From the NCBI RefSeq assembly GCF_902497775.2, contig NZ_OZ024668.1, positions 3,247,826 through 3,311,825 on the forward strand: a DNA stretch of 64,000 bases. The letters run 5' to 3'. This DNA is from Pseudomonas fluorescens. Lineage in GTDB: Bacteria; Pseudomonadota; Gammaproteobacteria; Pseudomonadales; Pseudomonadaceae. Shown piece by piece: positions 19,878 through 27,527 of the stretch. The position numbers and the translations under genes were made by a program. Below the pieces are notes generated by a model, which did no database searches, was not told where the DNA came from, and saw nothing but the letters and a program-made list of their open reading frames with translations. Each line of letters begins with the position of its first letter. The stretch's first letter is position 1.

Positions 19878-20009
19878 ATGACAGATCGACGCCCAATCAA
19901 TAAAGACGTCAACGTGCCAAAGCCAGGCGGTGGTGAACAGCCTCGCTCTCGCAATCAGGATGGTCAAATTCGTGAAAAGCGGAGCGATGCGGGCAAACCT
20001 CGCAAGTGA
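19878..20009 (+). CDS. 43-residue basic hydrophilic protein, unknown
   Basis: The ATG is preceded by GAAGGAG at the right distance. The product has no hydrophobic stretch and is rich in Arg, Lys, Gln, Gly and Pro (NVPKPGGGEQPRSRNQDGQI), which suggests a disordered, nucleic-acid-binding or stress-type small protein. I do not recognise a family. It is transcribed away from the helicase gene. Confidence 0.55.
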   Translation: MTDRRPINKDVNVPKPGGGEQPRSRNQDGQIREKRSDAGKPRK

Positions 20010-20062
20010 CACGCAAAATAGTCAGCGGAGGGTAGCCGCCCTCTGCTGATCTCAAGTTTTAG

Positions 20063-20266
20063 GTTTTAGCCGACTTTACAGAGCCGCTTGTAGCAATCGG
20101 TGCTTTCATCGGCCAAACGAGCGACAGCTCAGAAGCGATTACGCTAATAACTCGTGAGGCCTACCTGGTAATAAAACGGCTTTCACCTGATGAGGTAGCC
20201 GCAGCTGTGGAGCTTTTGAACAGCATTGACCACAAGCAACTGGAAGTTCAACTCAATGCTGTTTGA
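20063..20266 (+). pseudogene. Open coding-like stretch without a start codon
   Basis: Sixty-seven sense codons from a stop at 20060 to a stop at 20264 read like protein: EPLVAIGAFIGQTSDSSEAI, then LVIKRLSPDEVAAAVELLNS. There is no ATG, and no usable GTG or TTG with a ribosome site at its head. It is best read as a 5'-truncated remnant of a small gene. The family was not recognised. Confidence 0.35.
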
Positions 20267-20425
20267 ATCCGAAGATCAATTCCCTTTTTGGCACAGACAG
20301 GTGGCCCCGAGGTCTACAAACATCCCTTCGAAAGTTCGGCGGGACGCCGCCTACCGCACTCCTCCGTTGATTGCCTGCGAACCCTTTTAGAATCAGGTCA
20401 CCACTCAAATAGCAGGGGACTGATC

Positions 20426-20515
20426 ATGGACGTGGGGAATTATTTGAAATTATGGCTCAGCAATAATTATGTCCTAGCGATTATTTTGCTAAGCAGCGGG
20501 TACCGATTCGGCTGA
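20426..20515 (+). CDS. Possible 29-residue membrane peptide
   Basis: ATG 20426 lies behind AGGGG at eight bases and encodes MDVGNYLKLWLSNNYVLAII followed by a short polar end: one predicted transmembrane helix. Size and form resemble small membrane toxins or regulators, but no antitoxin RNA or partner was identified. The frame could be chance. Confidence 0.28.
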   Translation: MDVGNYLKLWLSNNYVLAIILLSSGYRFG

Positions 20516-20715
20516 GCGCTGCGGCTTCCGTGGCGGCAGCAAACTCACCAGGCTATCAGCAAACCGAAGTGTGTGACCTTAGAGGTAAGCGGCTAGCCTG
20601 TCATCGTGTATCCGTTCTGTCAGAGCAGTGGGTAAACAGCAAGCCAACCAGCAACAAGCCATTAAGTACGCTCATGCTAGCCTCGGCACAGACATCACTG
20701 TTCTGAGAATCCATC
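20516..20715. other. Non-coding stretch; nothing recognised
   Basis: No open frame here has both a ribosome site and protein-like composition. No strong hairpin or repeat was seen. Confidence 0.3.
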
Positions 20716-21030
20716 TTGAGCACAAACAGCTTACCCAACGATTTACACGCATTGATCAACGCACCAAAATTTTCGGAGGAGCCGACAGGTCGTCGTCAAT
20801 TGAAGCGGTGGCAGCTCGCTAAGGACATCTATAAAAGCACATCCATCGAAGCATTGGTCGAAGCAAGGGGCAAAGCTGAAGGCTACATCCATGGCTTAGT
20901 AGATGCTGGACACCTATCGACGAGAGACACCGACCGGGATTTTCTCATTTTAAGTATTGTTCAAAGGCGGCGTGAGTTTCTGCAGAAATTGCTGAACGAT
21001 TACGGCTACTGCACGAATTGTGGCTTTTGA
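20716..21030 (+). CDS. Hypothetical protein, 104 residues
   Basis: The frame starts at TTG 20716 with only a weak purine stretch upstream. Its composition is protein-like: a charged helical body (QLKRWQLAKDIYKSTSIEAL) and a C-terminal end YGYCTNCGF with a CxxC pair. The product is soluble. No family recognised. A real start further downstream is possible. Confidence 0.45.
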   Translation: MSTNSLPNDLHALINAPKFSEEPTGRRQLKRWQLAKDIYKSTSIEALVEARGKAEGYIHGLVDAGHLSTRDTDRDFLILSIVQRRREFLQKLLNDYGYCTNCGF

Positions 21031-21151
21031 ACACATCCATTAGCTGCAGATCAAAGGAGATAGGCAGCGGTAATGCTCCTCACCGCTTTAAAACGTCGAA
21101 TGAGGCCCTAAGAACGCTATCGCAATTGTTTTTTGAAGGCTGGTGGAGCTT

Positions 21152-21520
21152 TCATACCGTCAATTGCAAACGATCAGCGGACTTGAGAAGCTTGAGAAAG
21201 CTAGCTCTGCCGAGTTCTCGCTTGAAGCTAGCTATGACGTAATTGCCGTCTTGGGTTTCGAGCAGCCAGAACCGGCCTTCCTTCCTCGCTACCTGGATTT
21301 TACCTGTGCGGAGGATCGAACCATCCGCTTTGTGGTACCCATCGTCACGCTCAGAGTGGTCGAAAGAAATCCCCAAACATGTGTCTTCGGCGATCAGTGC
21401 ATCACTGATGAACGCCGTGACGGGCACCGTGTATTTGAGAAAGCTTGCTTGCACTAAACGACTCAGTTGAAAGTCGCTCACCTCCTTACCGTGAAACTCA
21501 ACAGTAATTACTTCTGGCAT
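21152..21520 (-). CDS. Hypothetical protein, 122 residues
   Basis: ATG 21520 (MPEVITVEFHGKEVSDFQLS) is preferred over an upstream TTG. The product is soluble, of mixed alpha/beta type, and ends in a helical basic segment (ASFKRELGRASFLKLLKSAD). No motif recognised. It is the last of several small minus-strand genes in this part of the island, and its start lies 41 bases past the end of the next one. Confidence 0.55.
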   Translation of the reverse strand: MPEVITVEFHGKEVSDFQLSRLVQASFLKYTVPVTAFISDALIAEDTCLGISFDHSERDDGYHKADGSILRTGKIQVARKEGRFWLLETQDGNYVIASFKRELGRASFLKLLKSADRLQLTV

Positions 21521-21561
21521 CTGGCCGAGACTCCACAACGATTAGAAAACTATTTTTTGTA

Positions 21562-21903
21562 TCAGTGCAGTGCCTTTGAGCACCCACGAGCGCCATCACC
21601 TGCCCAGTCACAAACCACGTAAAGGCTATTCAGTGTCTGCACCACCAGATATCCTTGAATCTTTTGGGAGGTCATGATGACGGAGGTTCGAATCGGCTCA
21701 CCATCATCGAAGCGTTTCTCTCGATCACCAAAAACTACACCTCTCAAAAAGCGCTCTCCTGGCCCATACTCGACGGAAGATAAGTAACCAGTAATCTCGA
21801 GACCTACCTCGGCCTGCATCGCTTTGGTAACGCTCGTGGGAATAGCAGACGGAGGTGTAACGACGGGTTTGTGTGTGGAGAGCGGTACGCTGCGTTTGAC
21901 CAT
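21562..21903 (-). CDS. Hypothetical protein, 113 residues
   Basis: ATG 21903 follows AGAGG by about seven bases. The product has a Pro/Thr/Ser-rich head of 25 residues and then a beta-rich body (EITGYLSSVEYGPGERFLRG, TSVIMTSQKIQGYLVVQTLN). No signal peptide. No family recognised. It probably forms one transcript with the gene at 21152-21520. Confidence 0.55.
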   Translation of the reverse strand: MVKRSVPLSTHKPVVTPPSAIPTSVTKAMQAEVGLEITGYLSSVEYGPGERFLRGVVFGDREKRFDDGEPIRTSVIMTSQKIQGYLVVQTLNSLYVVCDWAGDGARGCSKALH

Positions 21904-22013
21904 TTGAAACCTCTTGTATTCGCCTAGCTCGTATTCATTTTCGCAGTCGAGTACGTCGACGCCATCGACCGAAAGTTGCGTGCGCAGAAGTCTGGACGCT
22001 TGGACTCATCTCA

Positions 22014-22742
22014 TCAGACTTCAACCACTAGATTCGGCACGAACCCAGTACGCTCACCTGGATATCCTCTCGGATTCGAAAGGACTCGGCAGCCCGAGAC
22101 GACTGTGTCGACGGCATGATGGGTGTGGCCGAAAATCCAAACATCAGTCTGGGCAACCAAATCATGCCAATCATTGAAGTAGGCAGCACCCAGGTGACCT
22201 TCGTGACCATCACCGGCGACCTCTTGAATTGGGCAGTGATGAGTAACCACCACCGTCTTGCCGTCGAATTGCTTAGCTAGCTCAGTCGCTAAGAATTCAC
22301 GAGTAGTGATGTTTCGTGCGATTAGATCGACAGGACGAAGCTTGCTATACCCCTCGCCGATGCGGATGCGCTTGAAGTCGTTCATCCATTCCGCGCACAC
22401 CCTCATCGCTACCCTGTAGTCCCCGCTCGCAGTGAAATCTGTCCACGCCGTTGCTACCAAAAACCTGGTGTCGCCAATGATCAGGGACTGGTTGTCCAGG
22501 ATGTGTACATGTTCTGCAGCCGCATCGCGCATCTTGGTCAGCGTGCGGTCGATGTGGCCTTTGTAGAACTCATGGTTGCCGCAGGCATAGATCACCGGAC
22601 AGCTGAAGGTCTCATTGGCCCACCCCACCCCGCGACTCTTTACCGAGATGTCGCCGGCCAGCACGACCAAATCGCATTCCGTCGCAGGAGGCTGGAAGTC
22701 CGCGAACTCCAGGTGCAGATCTGAGTAGATCAAAATTTTCAT
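22014..22742 (-). CDS. Calcineurin-like metallophosphoesterase
   Basis: The 242-residue soluble protein carries the full metal-binding set of the family: D8 and H10 in SDLHLE, D31 in LAGDIS, N56 and H57 in ACGNHEFY, then VVVTHHCP and FGHTHH near the C-terminus. It should hydrolyse phosphodiester or phosphomonoester bonds with two metal ions; nucleic acid, nucleotide and small-molecule substrates are all possible. It lies 124 bases downstream of the VbhA-like gene on the same strand. The setting among island genes makes a role in defence or signalling conceivable but unproven. Confidence 0.83.
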   Translation of the reverse strand: MKILIYSDLHLEFADFQPPATECDLVVLAGDISVKSRGVGWANETFSCPVIYACGNHEFYKGHIDRTLTKMRDAAAEHVHILDNQSLIIGDTRFLVATAWTDFTASGDYRVAMRVCAEWMNDFKRIRIGEGYSKLRPVDLIARNITTREFLATELAKQFDGKTVVVTHHCPIQEVAGDGHEGHLGAAYFNDWHDLVAQTDVWIFGHTHHAVDTVVSGCRVLSNPRGYPGERTGFVPNLVVEV

Positions 22743-22866
22743 CGGATCAGTTGGTTCCTGTTGAACGCTGATCGTGTCTCCGATGCGTCCAAATGGGGCA
22801 GCAAATCAAAAAGAGACCGAGACTTCGCTCATTCGGCTTTAGCCGGCTACGGTCGAGAGATTCGAA

Positions 22867-23106
22867 TCACTCAACGTCACCCCAGGCTCGACACATTTCA
22901 TCTTCATCTACGATTCCCTCATTATCTAATCGCAGACGTTCAATTAGCTCTGCTCGAAGCTCTTCGAGGCTAACTTCACCATCCACGTAGCGCTGCAACT
23001 GTGCCAGGCGCTCAGCTGCAAGCCGCCCTCCGTCGAGCGCTAGACAAGCGATTTCTGCTGCCACAGCTTCACGACGGCGTTCGCGCTCGATCTCGTTAAT
23101 TTCCAT
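22867..23106 (-). CDS. VbhA-like antitoxin-domain protein
   Basis: The 79-residue protein starts behind GGAGGTTGAGG. It has a helical bundle pattern ending in ERLAQLQRYVDGEVSLEELR, which resembles the VbhA antitoxin domain that inhibits Fic AMP-transferases. In VbhA the inhibitory helix has the motif (S/T)xxxE(G/N). The equivalent place here reads CLALDG, so both key positions differ. No Fic gene (HPFxxGNG) is seen nearby. It may be an orphan or a member that does another job. Family assignment is by eye. Confidence 0.5.
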   Translation of the reverse strand: MEINEIERERRREAVAAEIACLALDGGRLAAERLAQLQRYVDGEVSLEELRAELIERLRLDNEGIVDEDEMCRAWGDVE

Positions 23107-23370
23107 GTATACCTCAACCTCCGTTGGCCAAAGCCGCCACAGGAGCGGAAGCCTGGCTATCGAACATTACTTGGAGACTTTGCTGGAGCACTGAGAAAAC
23201 GTGGCTGCATCAATCGCCTCCCCGCTCTCGAGTTCATTGCCCTTCTGTATGAAATTGATCGCGCAACCGACCATGAGTCGAACGGAGATGATCCCCTCTC
23301 AGAACGCCCAAATTGTAGAGAGGCATGATCGTTCCTAAAGCAGCGGCCATTTGCCCTCAACCTTGCGGTG

Positions 23371-23751
23371 TTAACTTGGTGTGCTCGTGTAGACCTCACC
23401 AGCTTTAGTGATGAACTCGTAGACCGGGCTGCTCTCGGTTCCACCCTGAATGCGAATCTCAGAGAGGAGCTCCATTGCGTAAGAGCCTTTTTTGCTTTTG
23501 GCTGGAGATAGGATGATGTGAACATTGCTCACGATCAGGAAATTACCTTGCTCTCCAGCGCGCATCATCTGAAGAGTGGCAACGTCACTTACAACATGCG
23601 CAACCGGGCCTATGGCCCCATCCTCTAACCCCACTCCCTCGACCAGAAAAGAATATTCACACTGACTGATGTCAGCTGAATTCCAGAGCATCCGGACACT
23701 CTCTGGAGCCCTAAACTGGCCCTGCAAATTGCTGCTATAGGTCACAAACAC
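23371..23751 (-). CDS. Hypothetical protein, 126 residues
   Basis: The frame starts at GTG 23751 with GGAGTAGGG about 13 bases upstream; a second GTG two codons later is possible. The product is soluble and beta-rich (CEYSFLVEGVGLEDGAIGPV, then NFLIVSNVHIILSPAKSKKG). No family recognised. An overlapping frame on the same strand (23157-23525) was judged a shadow. Confidence 0.5.
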   Translation of the reverse strand: MFVTYSSNLQGQFRAPESVRMLWNSADISQCEYSFLVEGVGLEDGAIGPVAHVVSDVATLQMMRAGEQGNFLIVSNVHIILSPAKSKKGSYAMELLSEIRIQGGTESSPVYEFITKAGEVYTSTPS

Positions 23752-24000
23752 TGTGGTAAACCCTACTCCATCTCTAGCCCAGCCCTAGATCGGCTCTATA
23801 TCGGCCAAGCGCAAACGATCAACGCTGCACATGTCTCTGGCAGTCAGGAGGTCACACAGCCTAGGCACATGCAAAATTGATGAGTCAGCACGCCGATCTC
23901 TGAGGAGACATCATAAGCAAAACGACTCACTAATAACAATACATGATATTTATTGGGCTGCAAGGACTGTGGCTCTATCCTTCCTTTTGGAAAGCTGACC

Positions 24001-24465
24001 GTGAAGGAAGAGCTAGCTATCACTCTGCGCGCCATTCGGCAAATGAAAGGAAAGGGTTACGAATCCCTCGCCGAGACTCTTAGCCAGAGCAACTTAAGCT
24101 TGCTTGAACAAGGGAAAATCCAGGCGACGTTGCCGACCCTTCTCAAAATAGCCGACACGCTCGATGTCAGCCTTTTGACCATCATGGCATTGTGCTTGGC
24201 TATCCGTGACCACAAGACACCCGAGCGCGAATTGCTAGATGCGCAAGCTGAGCTCCAGAGTTTCATGGAGTCAGGCGGCCTGGAACTCATGGAGGCTCAG
24301 ACCCAAGATGGCGTTCTGAAGAAGCGCGAGAGAGGCATACGAGCGAATGCCCAAAGGGTCAGTGCAGTGATTGACCTCAAGCGTCAAGGCAAGACGCAAG
24401 CAGAAACTGCACGTGCACTAGGCCTGCCTAAATCTACGGTTCAGCGTTACTGGCAAGAGGCGTGA
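24001..24465 (+). CDS. XRE-family regulator with a second C-terminal HTH
   Basis: GTG 24001 is chosen because GGAAAG lies seven bases upstream; the longer frame adds a Cys-containing head without a ribosome site. The 154-residue protein has an N-terminal Cro/CI-type helix-turn-helix (about residues 5-60, YESLAETLSQSNLSLLEQGK). A charged linker follows, and then a resolvase-like HTH at the C-terminus (about 115-154, GKTQAETARALGLPKSTVQR). Two DNA-binding units in one chain suggest control of an element at this integration site. It probably drives the overlapping small gene at 24462. Confidence 0.72.
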   Translation: MKEELAITLRAIRQMKGKGYESLAETLSQSNLSLLEQGKIQATLPTLLKIADTLDVSLLTIMALCLAIRDHKTPERELLDAQAELQSFMESGGLELMEAQTQDGVLKKRERGIRANAQRVSAVIDLKRQGKTQAETARALGLPKSTVQRYWQEA

Positions 24466-24581
24466 GATTTCAAAAAAATGACCTTTACGCCTGCCCGCCT
24501 TCAGACCTCGAAGGTGACTCGCTTGTGAGAGTCGTGGATCCGGCACGACTGGAGTACCTAGGCATTAACAAGAAATTCTAG
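24462..24581 (+). CDS. 39-residue product translationally coupled to the XRE gene
   Basis: GTG 24462 overlaps the XRE stop codon in a GTGA arrangement, with AGAGG close upstream. The frame encodes a soluble 39-residue peptide ending RLEYLGINKKF. No family recognised. The four-base overlap is the main reason to believe it. Confidence 0.4.
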   Translation: MRFQKNDLYACPPSDLEGDSLVRVVDPARLEYLGINKKF

Positions 24582-24602
24582 GGCAAATGGATGCTCCCTA
24601 GG

Positions 24603-24634
24603 CCTCCCAAGTTTCCGTTCTTGGGAGGTCTTCT
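24603..24634 (+). terminator. Hairpin after the XRE/small-ORF transcript
   Basis: CCTCCCAAG and CTTGGGAGG form a 9-bp perfect stem with an 8-base loop, 22 bases after the small gene's stop, followed by TCTTCT. A plausible terminator with a weak T tract. Confidence 0.6.
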
Positions 24635-24808
24635 GGAGGCCGAAGGCGCACTGCTCAGTGACGCTCATCAAGCATGCAGTTGGCTTTCTTTCTCCGAGAA
24701 GCGTGCAGTAGTTTGCAGCAGAAGGCATCTAGTGAAATGCATGCTTTCGCATAGCGCGCAAATTGCCCCCACCATCCTTGCAAATTCAAATTTCACACGC
24801 ACAAAAAA

Positions 24809-24840
24809 AAGGGCTTAGATTTTCTCTAAGCCCTTGTTTT
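24809..24840 (-). terminator. Terminator of the tRNA-Ser gene
   Basis: GGGCTTAGA and TCTAAGCCC (extended by AA/TT) form the stem, with a 5-base loop. On the minus strand it is followed by a run of eight T residues, ten bases downstream of the tRNA 3' end. Confidence 0.85.
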
Positions 24841-24849
24841 TACTGATTC

Positions 24850-24940
24850 TGGCGGGGAACCAGGGATTCGAACCCTGGGAACGCTATTAACGTTCGCCGG
24901 TTTTCAAGACCGGTGCATTCAACCACTCTGCCAATTCCCC
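24850..24940 (-). tRNA. tRNA-Ser, anticodon UGA
   Basis: The minus strand folds as a class II tRNA of 91 bases including an encoded CCA. The acceptor GGGGAAT pairs with GTTCCCC before discriminator G. The anticodon loop is CTTGAAA with anticodon TGA. A long variable arm (CGAACGTTAATAGCGTTC) follows, and the T arm has GGTTCGAATCC. It reads UCA and related codons. It marks the edge between the island and the core chromosome. Confidence 0.95.
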
Positions 24941-24993
24941 GATGCATCACCTAGGACGCCTTGAAGTATGCATCTGAGGATTACCTAAGATAA

Positions 24994-25061
24994 GAACTCT
25001 AGGATAGTTGCCCATCGACGGTTTTCAAGACCGTTGCCTTAAACCACTCGGCCACGCTTCC
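24994..25061 (-). pseudogene. 3'-truncated tRNA-Ser (UGA) remnant
   Basis: From 25061 downward the minus strand reads as a tRNA-Ser: acceptor GGAAGCG, D arm GGCCGAGTGGTTTAAGG, anticodon stem-loop ACGGTCTTGAAAACCGT (anticodon TGA) and a long variable arm (GATGGGCAACTATC). It follows tRNA sequence as far as GAGTTC, the start of the T loop. The remainder of the T arm and the acceptor 3' strand are replaced by unrelated sequence. It cannot be a working tRNA. The E. coli UGA serine tRNA also begins GGAAG, so this may be the ancestral chromosomal copy. Confidence 0.8.
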
Positions 25062-25182
25062 TCGTATTGCGGGCGCCATAATACCGAAATGAAACAAGCT
25101 GTCAAACTCTCTATGTGGCCGCTTGGCGCGGCTCTGTTATGATCTTTGCATCTGAACGTTTCAAACCCACAGGAGTGTCGCC

Positions 25183-25854
25183 ATGCGCGAACAGGATTAC
25201 GCCGTCAATCACGGCCAGCAGGTCGAGCAGCAGGAGGTCAGCCGCGTCCTGCGTAACACATACGGGTTGCTGGCTATCACCCTCGCCTTCAGTGGCATCA
25301 TGGCTTACGTGGCGCAGCAGATGCGCGTTGGCTACCCGAACATTTTCGTGGTGCTGATCGGCTTCTACGGCCTGTTCTTCCTCACCAACAAGCTGCGTGA
25401 TTCGGTCTGGGGCCTGGTGTCCACCTTCGCCCTCACCGGCTTCATGGGCTTCTTGCTCGGCCCTATCCTCAACCGTTACCTGGGGATGGCCGGTGGCGCT
25501 GAGGTGGTCAGCTCGGCATTTGCCATGACGGCCCTGGTGTTCGGCGGTCTGTCGGCCTATGTGCTGATCTCCCGCAAGGACATGAGCTTCCTCAGTGGCT
25601 TCATCACCGCAGGCTTCTTCGTGCTGCTGGGTGCTGTGGTTGCCAGCTTCTTCTTCCAGATCAGCGGCCTGCAACTGGCGATCAGCGCCGGTTTCGTGCT
25701 GTTCTCGTCGGTGTGCATCCTGTTCCAGACCAGCGCGATCATCCACGGTGGCGAGCGTAACTACATCATGGCGACCATCAGCCTGTATGTATCGATCTAC
25801 AACCTGTTCGTCAGCCTGCTGCAGTTGTTCGGCCTGATGGGTCGCGATGACTGA
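25183..25854 (+). CDS. yccA: Bax inhibitor-1/YccA-family inner-membrane protein
   Basis: The 223-residue protein starts MREQDYAVNHGQQVEQQEVS, followed by seven hydrophobic helices and a short charged C-terminus, the standard form of bacterial YccA. YccA interacts with and restrains the FtsH membrane protease in E. coli. The ribosome site CAGGAG precedes the ATG, and a TATGAT at 25138-25143 may be its -10. This is the first core gene after the tRNA-Ser region, with GC-rich codons in contrast to the island. Confidence 0.87.
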   Translation: MREQDYAVNHGQQVEQQEVSRVLRNTYGLLAITLAFSGIMAYVAQQMRVGYPNIFVVLIGFYGLFFLTNKLRDSVWGLVSTFALTGFMGFLLGPILNRYLGMAGGAEVVSSAFAMTALVFGGLSAYVLISRKDMSFLSGFITAGFFVLLGAVVASFFFQISGLQLAISAGFVLFSSVCILFQTSAIIHGGERNYIMATISLYVSIYNLFVSLLQLFGLMGRDD

Positions 25855-25881
25855 TTGCTTGCTGGTGTAATGAGTTGAGAG

Positions 25882-25906
25882 AAGGCCCGCTTCGGCGGGC
25901 TTTTTT
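25882..25906 (+). terminator. Terminator after yccA
   Basis: GCCCGC-TTCG-GCGGGC stem with a stable tetraloop followed by T6, 28 bases past the stop. Confidence 0.92.
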
Positions 25907-25916
25907 GTGGGCAATT

Positions 25917-25940
25917 GCGGGGCAAGCCCGCTTCTACAGG
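25917..25940. repeat. Single REP element
   Basis: GCGGGGCAAGCCCGCTTCTA is one arm of the pseudomonad REP family seen as full inverted pairs at 40725, 47948 and 50284. Confidence 0.75.
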
Positions 25941-26020
25941 CGTTGCTGGGTAACAGCACTACCGAAATCGGGTGCGGGCCCGTAGAATGCGCTCCTTTTT
26001 TCTTCCGGGGCAGCACTCCC

Positions 26021-27400
26021 ATGAGTTCAATCGAGCAAGGACCTGGCGCACCCGCACAGGCCAATGAACTGGTCCTCGGCCTTGAAGACCGGCCGCGGCC
26101 GTTGATTGCGATGCTGGCGGCGCTGCAGCATCTGCTGGCGATCATTGTGCCGATCGTCACCCCTGGCCTGCTGATCTGCCAGGCACTGGGCGTTTCTGCC
26201 CGTGATACCAACCTGATCGTATCGATGTCGCTGGTGATCTCCGGGATCGCCACCTTCGTGCAGTGCCGTCGCTTCGGGCCGTTTGGCGCCGGGCTGTTGA
26301 TTGTGCAGGGCACCAGCTTCAACTTTGTCGGGCCGTTGATCGCCGGTGGCGCGTTGATGGTCAAGCAAGGCACGCCGGTTGAGGGCGTGATGGCGGCGAT
26401 TTTCGGTGTGGTGATTGCCGGTTCGTTCGTGGAGATGGGTATTTCGCGCATTCTGCCGTTCGTCAAACGCCTGATCACCCCGCTGGTAACCGGTATCGTC
26501 GTACTGATGATCGGCCTGACCCTGATCAAGGTCGGCCTGATCAGCATGGGCGGCGGCTTTGCGGCGATGAGCAACGGCACCTTCGCCAACGGCGAGAACC
26601 TGCTGCTGTCGGGCGTGGTGCTGGCGATCATCGTCATTCTCAACCGTATTCCGGTGGTGTGGATGCGCAGCTGCGCCATCGTCATCGCCCTGGCCGTGGG
26701 CTACGCCCTGGCCGGCTACCTGGGCCGCCTGAACTTCACCGGCATGCACGAAGCGGCGCTGTTCCAGGTACCGGTGCCGCTGCATTTCGGTCTGGGCTTC
26801 TCCTGGGCGCTGTTTATTCCGATGCTGGTGATCTACCTGGTGACTTCGCTGGAGGCCATTGGTGATGTGACCGCGACCAGCAAAGTCTCGCGCCAGCCGG
26901 TGGAAGGCCCGCTGTGGATGCAGCGGATCAAGGGCGGTGTGCTGGTCAACGGTGCCAACTCGCTGCTGGCCGGGGTGTTCAATACCTTCCCGAGCTCGAT
27001 CTTTGCCCAGAATAATGGCGTGATTCAGCTGACCGGCATTGCCAGCCGTCATATCGGTGTGTGGATTGCGGCGATGCTGGTGATCCTTGGCCTGTTCCCG
27101 AGCGTGGCCGGGGTGATCCAGGCGGTGCCGGAGCCGGTGCTCGGTGGCGCGGCGATGGTGATGTTCGGCGCGGTGGCGGCTTCGGGGATCAATATCCTCG
27201 CCAGCATCAGCCTGGATCGTCGCGCGCTGCTCATTATTGCGGTGTCGCTGGCGCTGGGCCTGGGCGTGGCGCAGGTGCCGGAGTTCCTCGCGCATATGCC
27301 GTCGGCGCTGCGTAATGTGCTGGAGTCGGGGGTGGCCACCGGGGGGATTTGTGCCCTGGTGCTGAACTGGTTCTTGCCGGAGCCTAAAGACAAGGCCTGA
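26021..27400 (+). CDS. NCS2-family nucleobase (xanthine/uracil type) transporter
   Basis: ATG 26021 (MSSIEQGPGAPAQANELVLG) fits the family better than the longer frame from 25907, giving 459 residues. About fourteen hydrophobic segments are visible. Family marks are LAALQHLLAIIVPIVTPGLL in helix 1, QGTSFNFVGP, the DVTATSKVSRQPVEG loop and the NTFPSSIFAQNNGVIQLTG segment typical of xanthine/urate permeases (UacT, XanP relatives). It imports a purine or pyrimidine base with protons. The exact base cannot be told. It stands alone, followed by a degenerate REP and the tus genes. Confidence 0.87.
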   Translation: MSSIEQGPGAPAQANELVLGLEDRPRPLIAMLAALQHLLAIIVPIVTPGLLICQALGVSARDTNLIVSMSLVISGIATFVQCRRFGPFGAGLLIVQGTSFNFVGPLIAGGALMVKQGTPVEGVMAAIFGVVIAGSFVEMGISRILPFVKRLITPLVTGIVVLMIGLTLIKVGLISMGGGFAAMSNGTFANGENLLLSGVVLAIIVILNRIPVVWMRSCAIVIALAVGYALAGYLGRLNFTGMHEAALFQVPVPLHFGLGFSWALFIPMLVIYLVTSLEAIGDVTATSKVSRQPVEGPLWMQRIKGGVLVNGANSLLAGVFNTFPSSIFAQNNGVIQLTGIASRHIGVWIAAMLVILGLFPSVAGVIQAVPEPVLGGAAMVMFGAVAASGINILASISLDRRALLIIAVSLALGLGVAQVPEFLAHMPSALRNVLESGVATGGICALVLNWFLPEPKDKA

Positions 27401-27411
27401 GATGGCGGTGA

Positions 27412-27441
27412 CGCTATCGCTGGCAAGCCACCTCCCACAGG
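27412..27441. repeat. Degenerate REP arm
   Basis: CTATCGCTGGCAAGCCACCT followed by CCCACAGGG resembles a single decayed REP arm between two genes. Confidence 0.5.
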
Positions 27442-27527
27442 GAGTTAGGTAAGCCCTGAAAGCCCGCGGCATGTTGCTGCGGGCTTTTTGCTTTATCATT
27501 CCCGCAGATTTGCTGAAAGAGCCTTCC

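Noticed and set aside
24591-24818. 75-codon plus-strand frame before the tRNA
   Set aside because: Lies across two terminator hairpins and has no ribosome site.
24994-25061. Second functional tRNA-Ser gene
   Set aside because: The T arm after GAGTTC and the 3' acceptor strand are missing, so it cannot fold or be charged.
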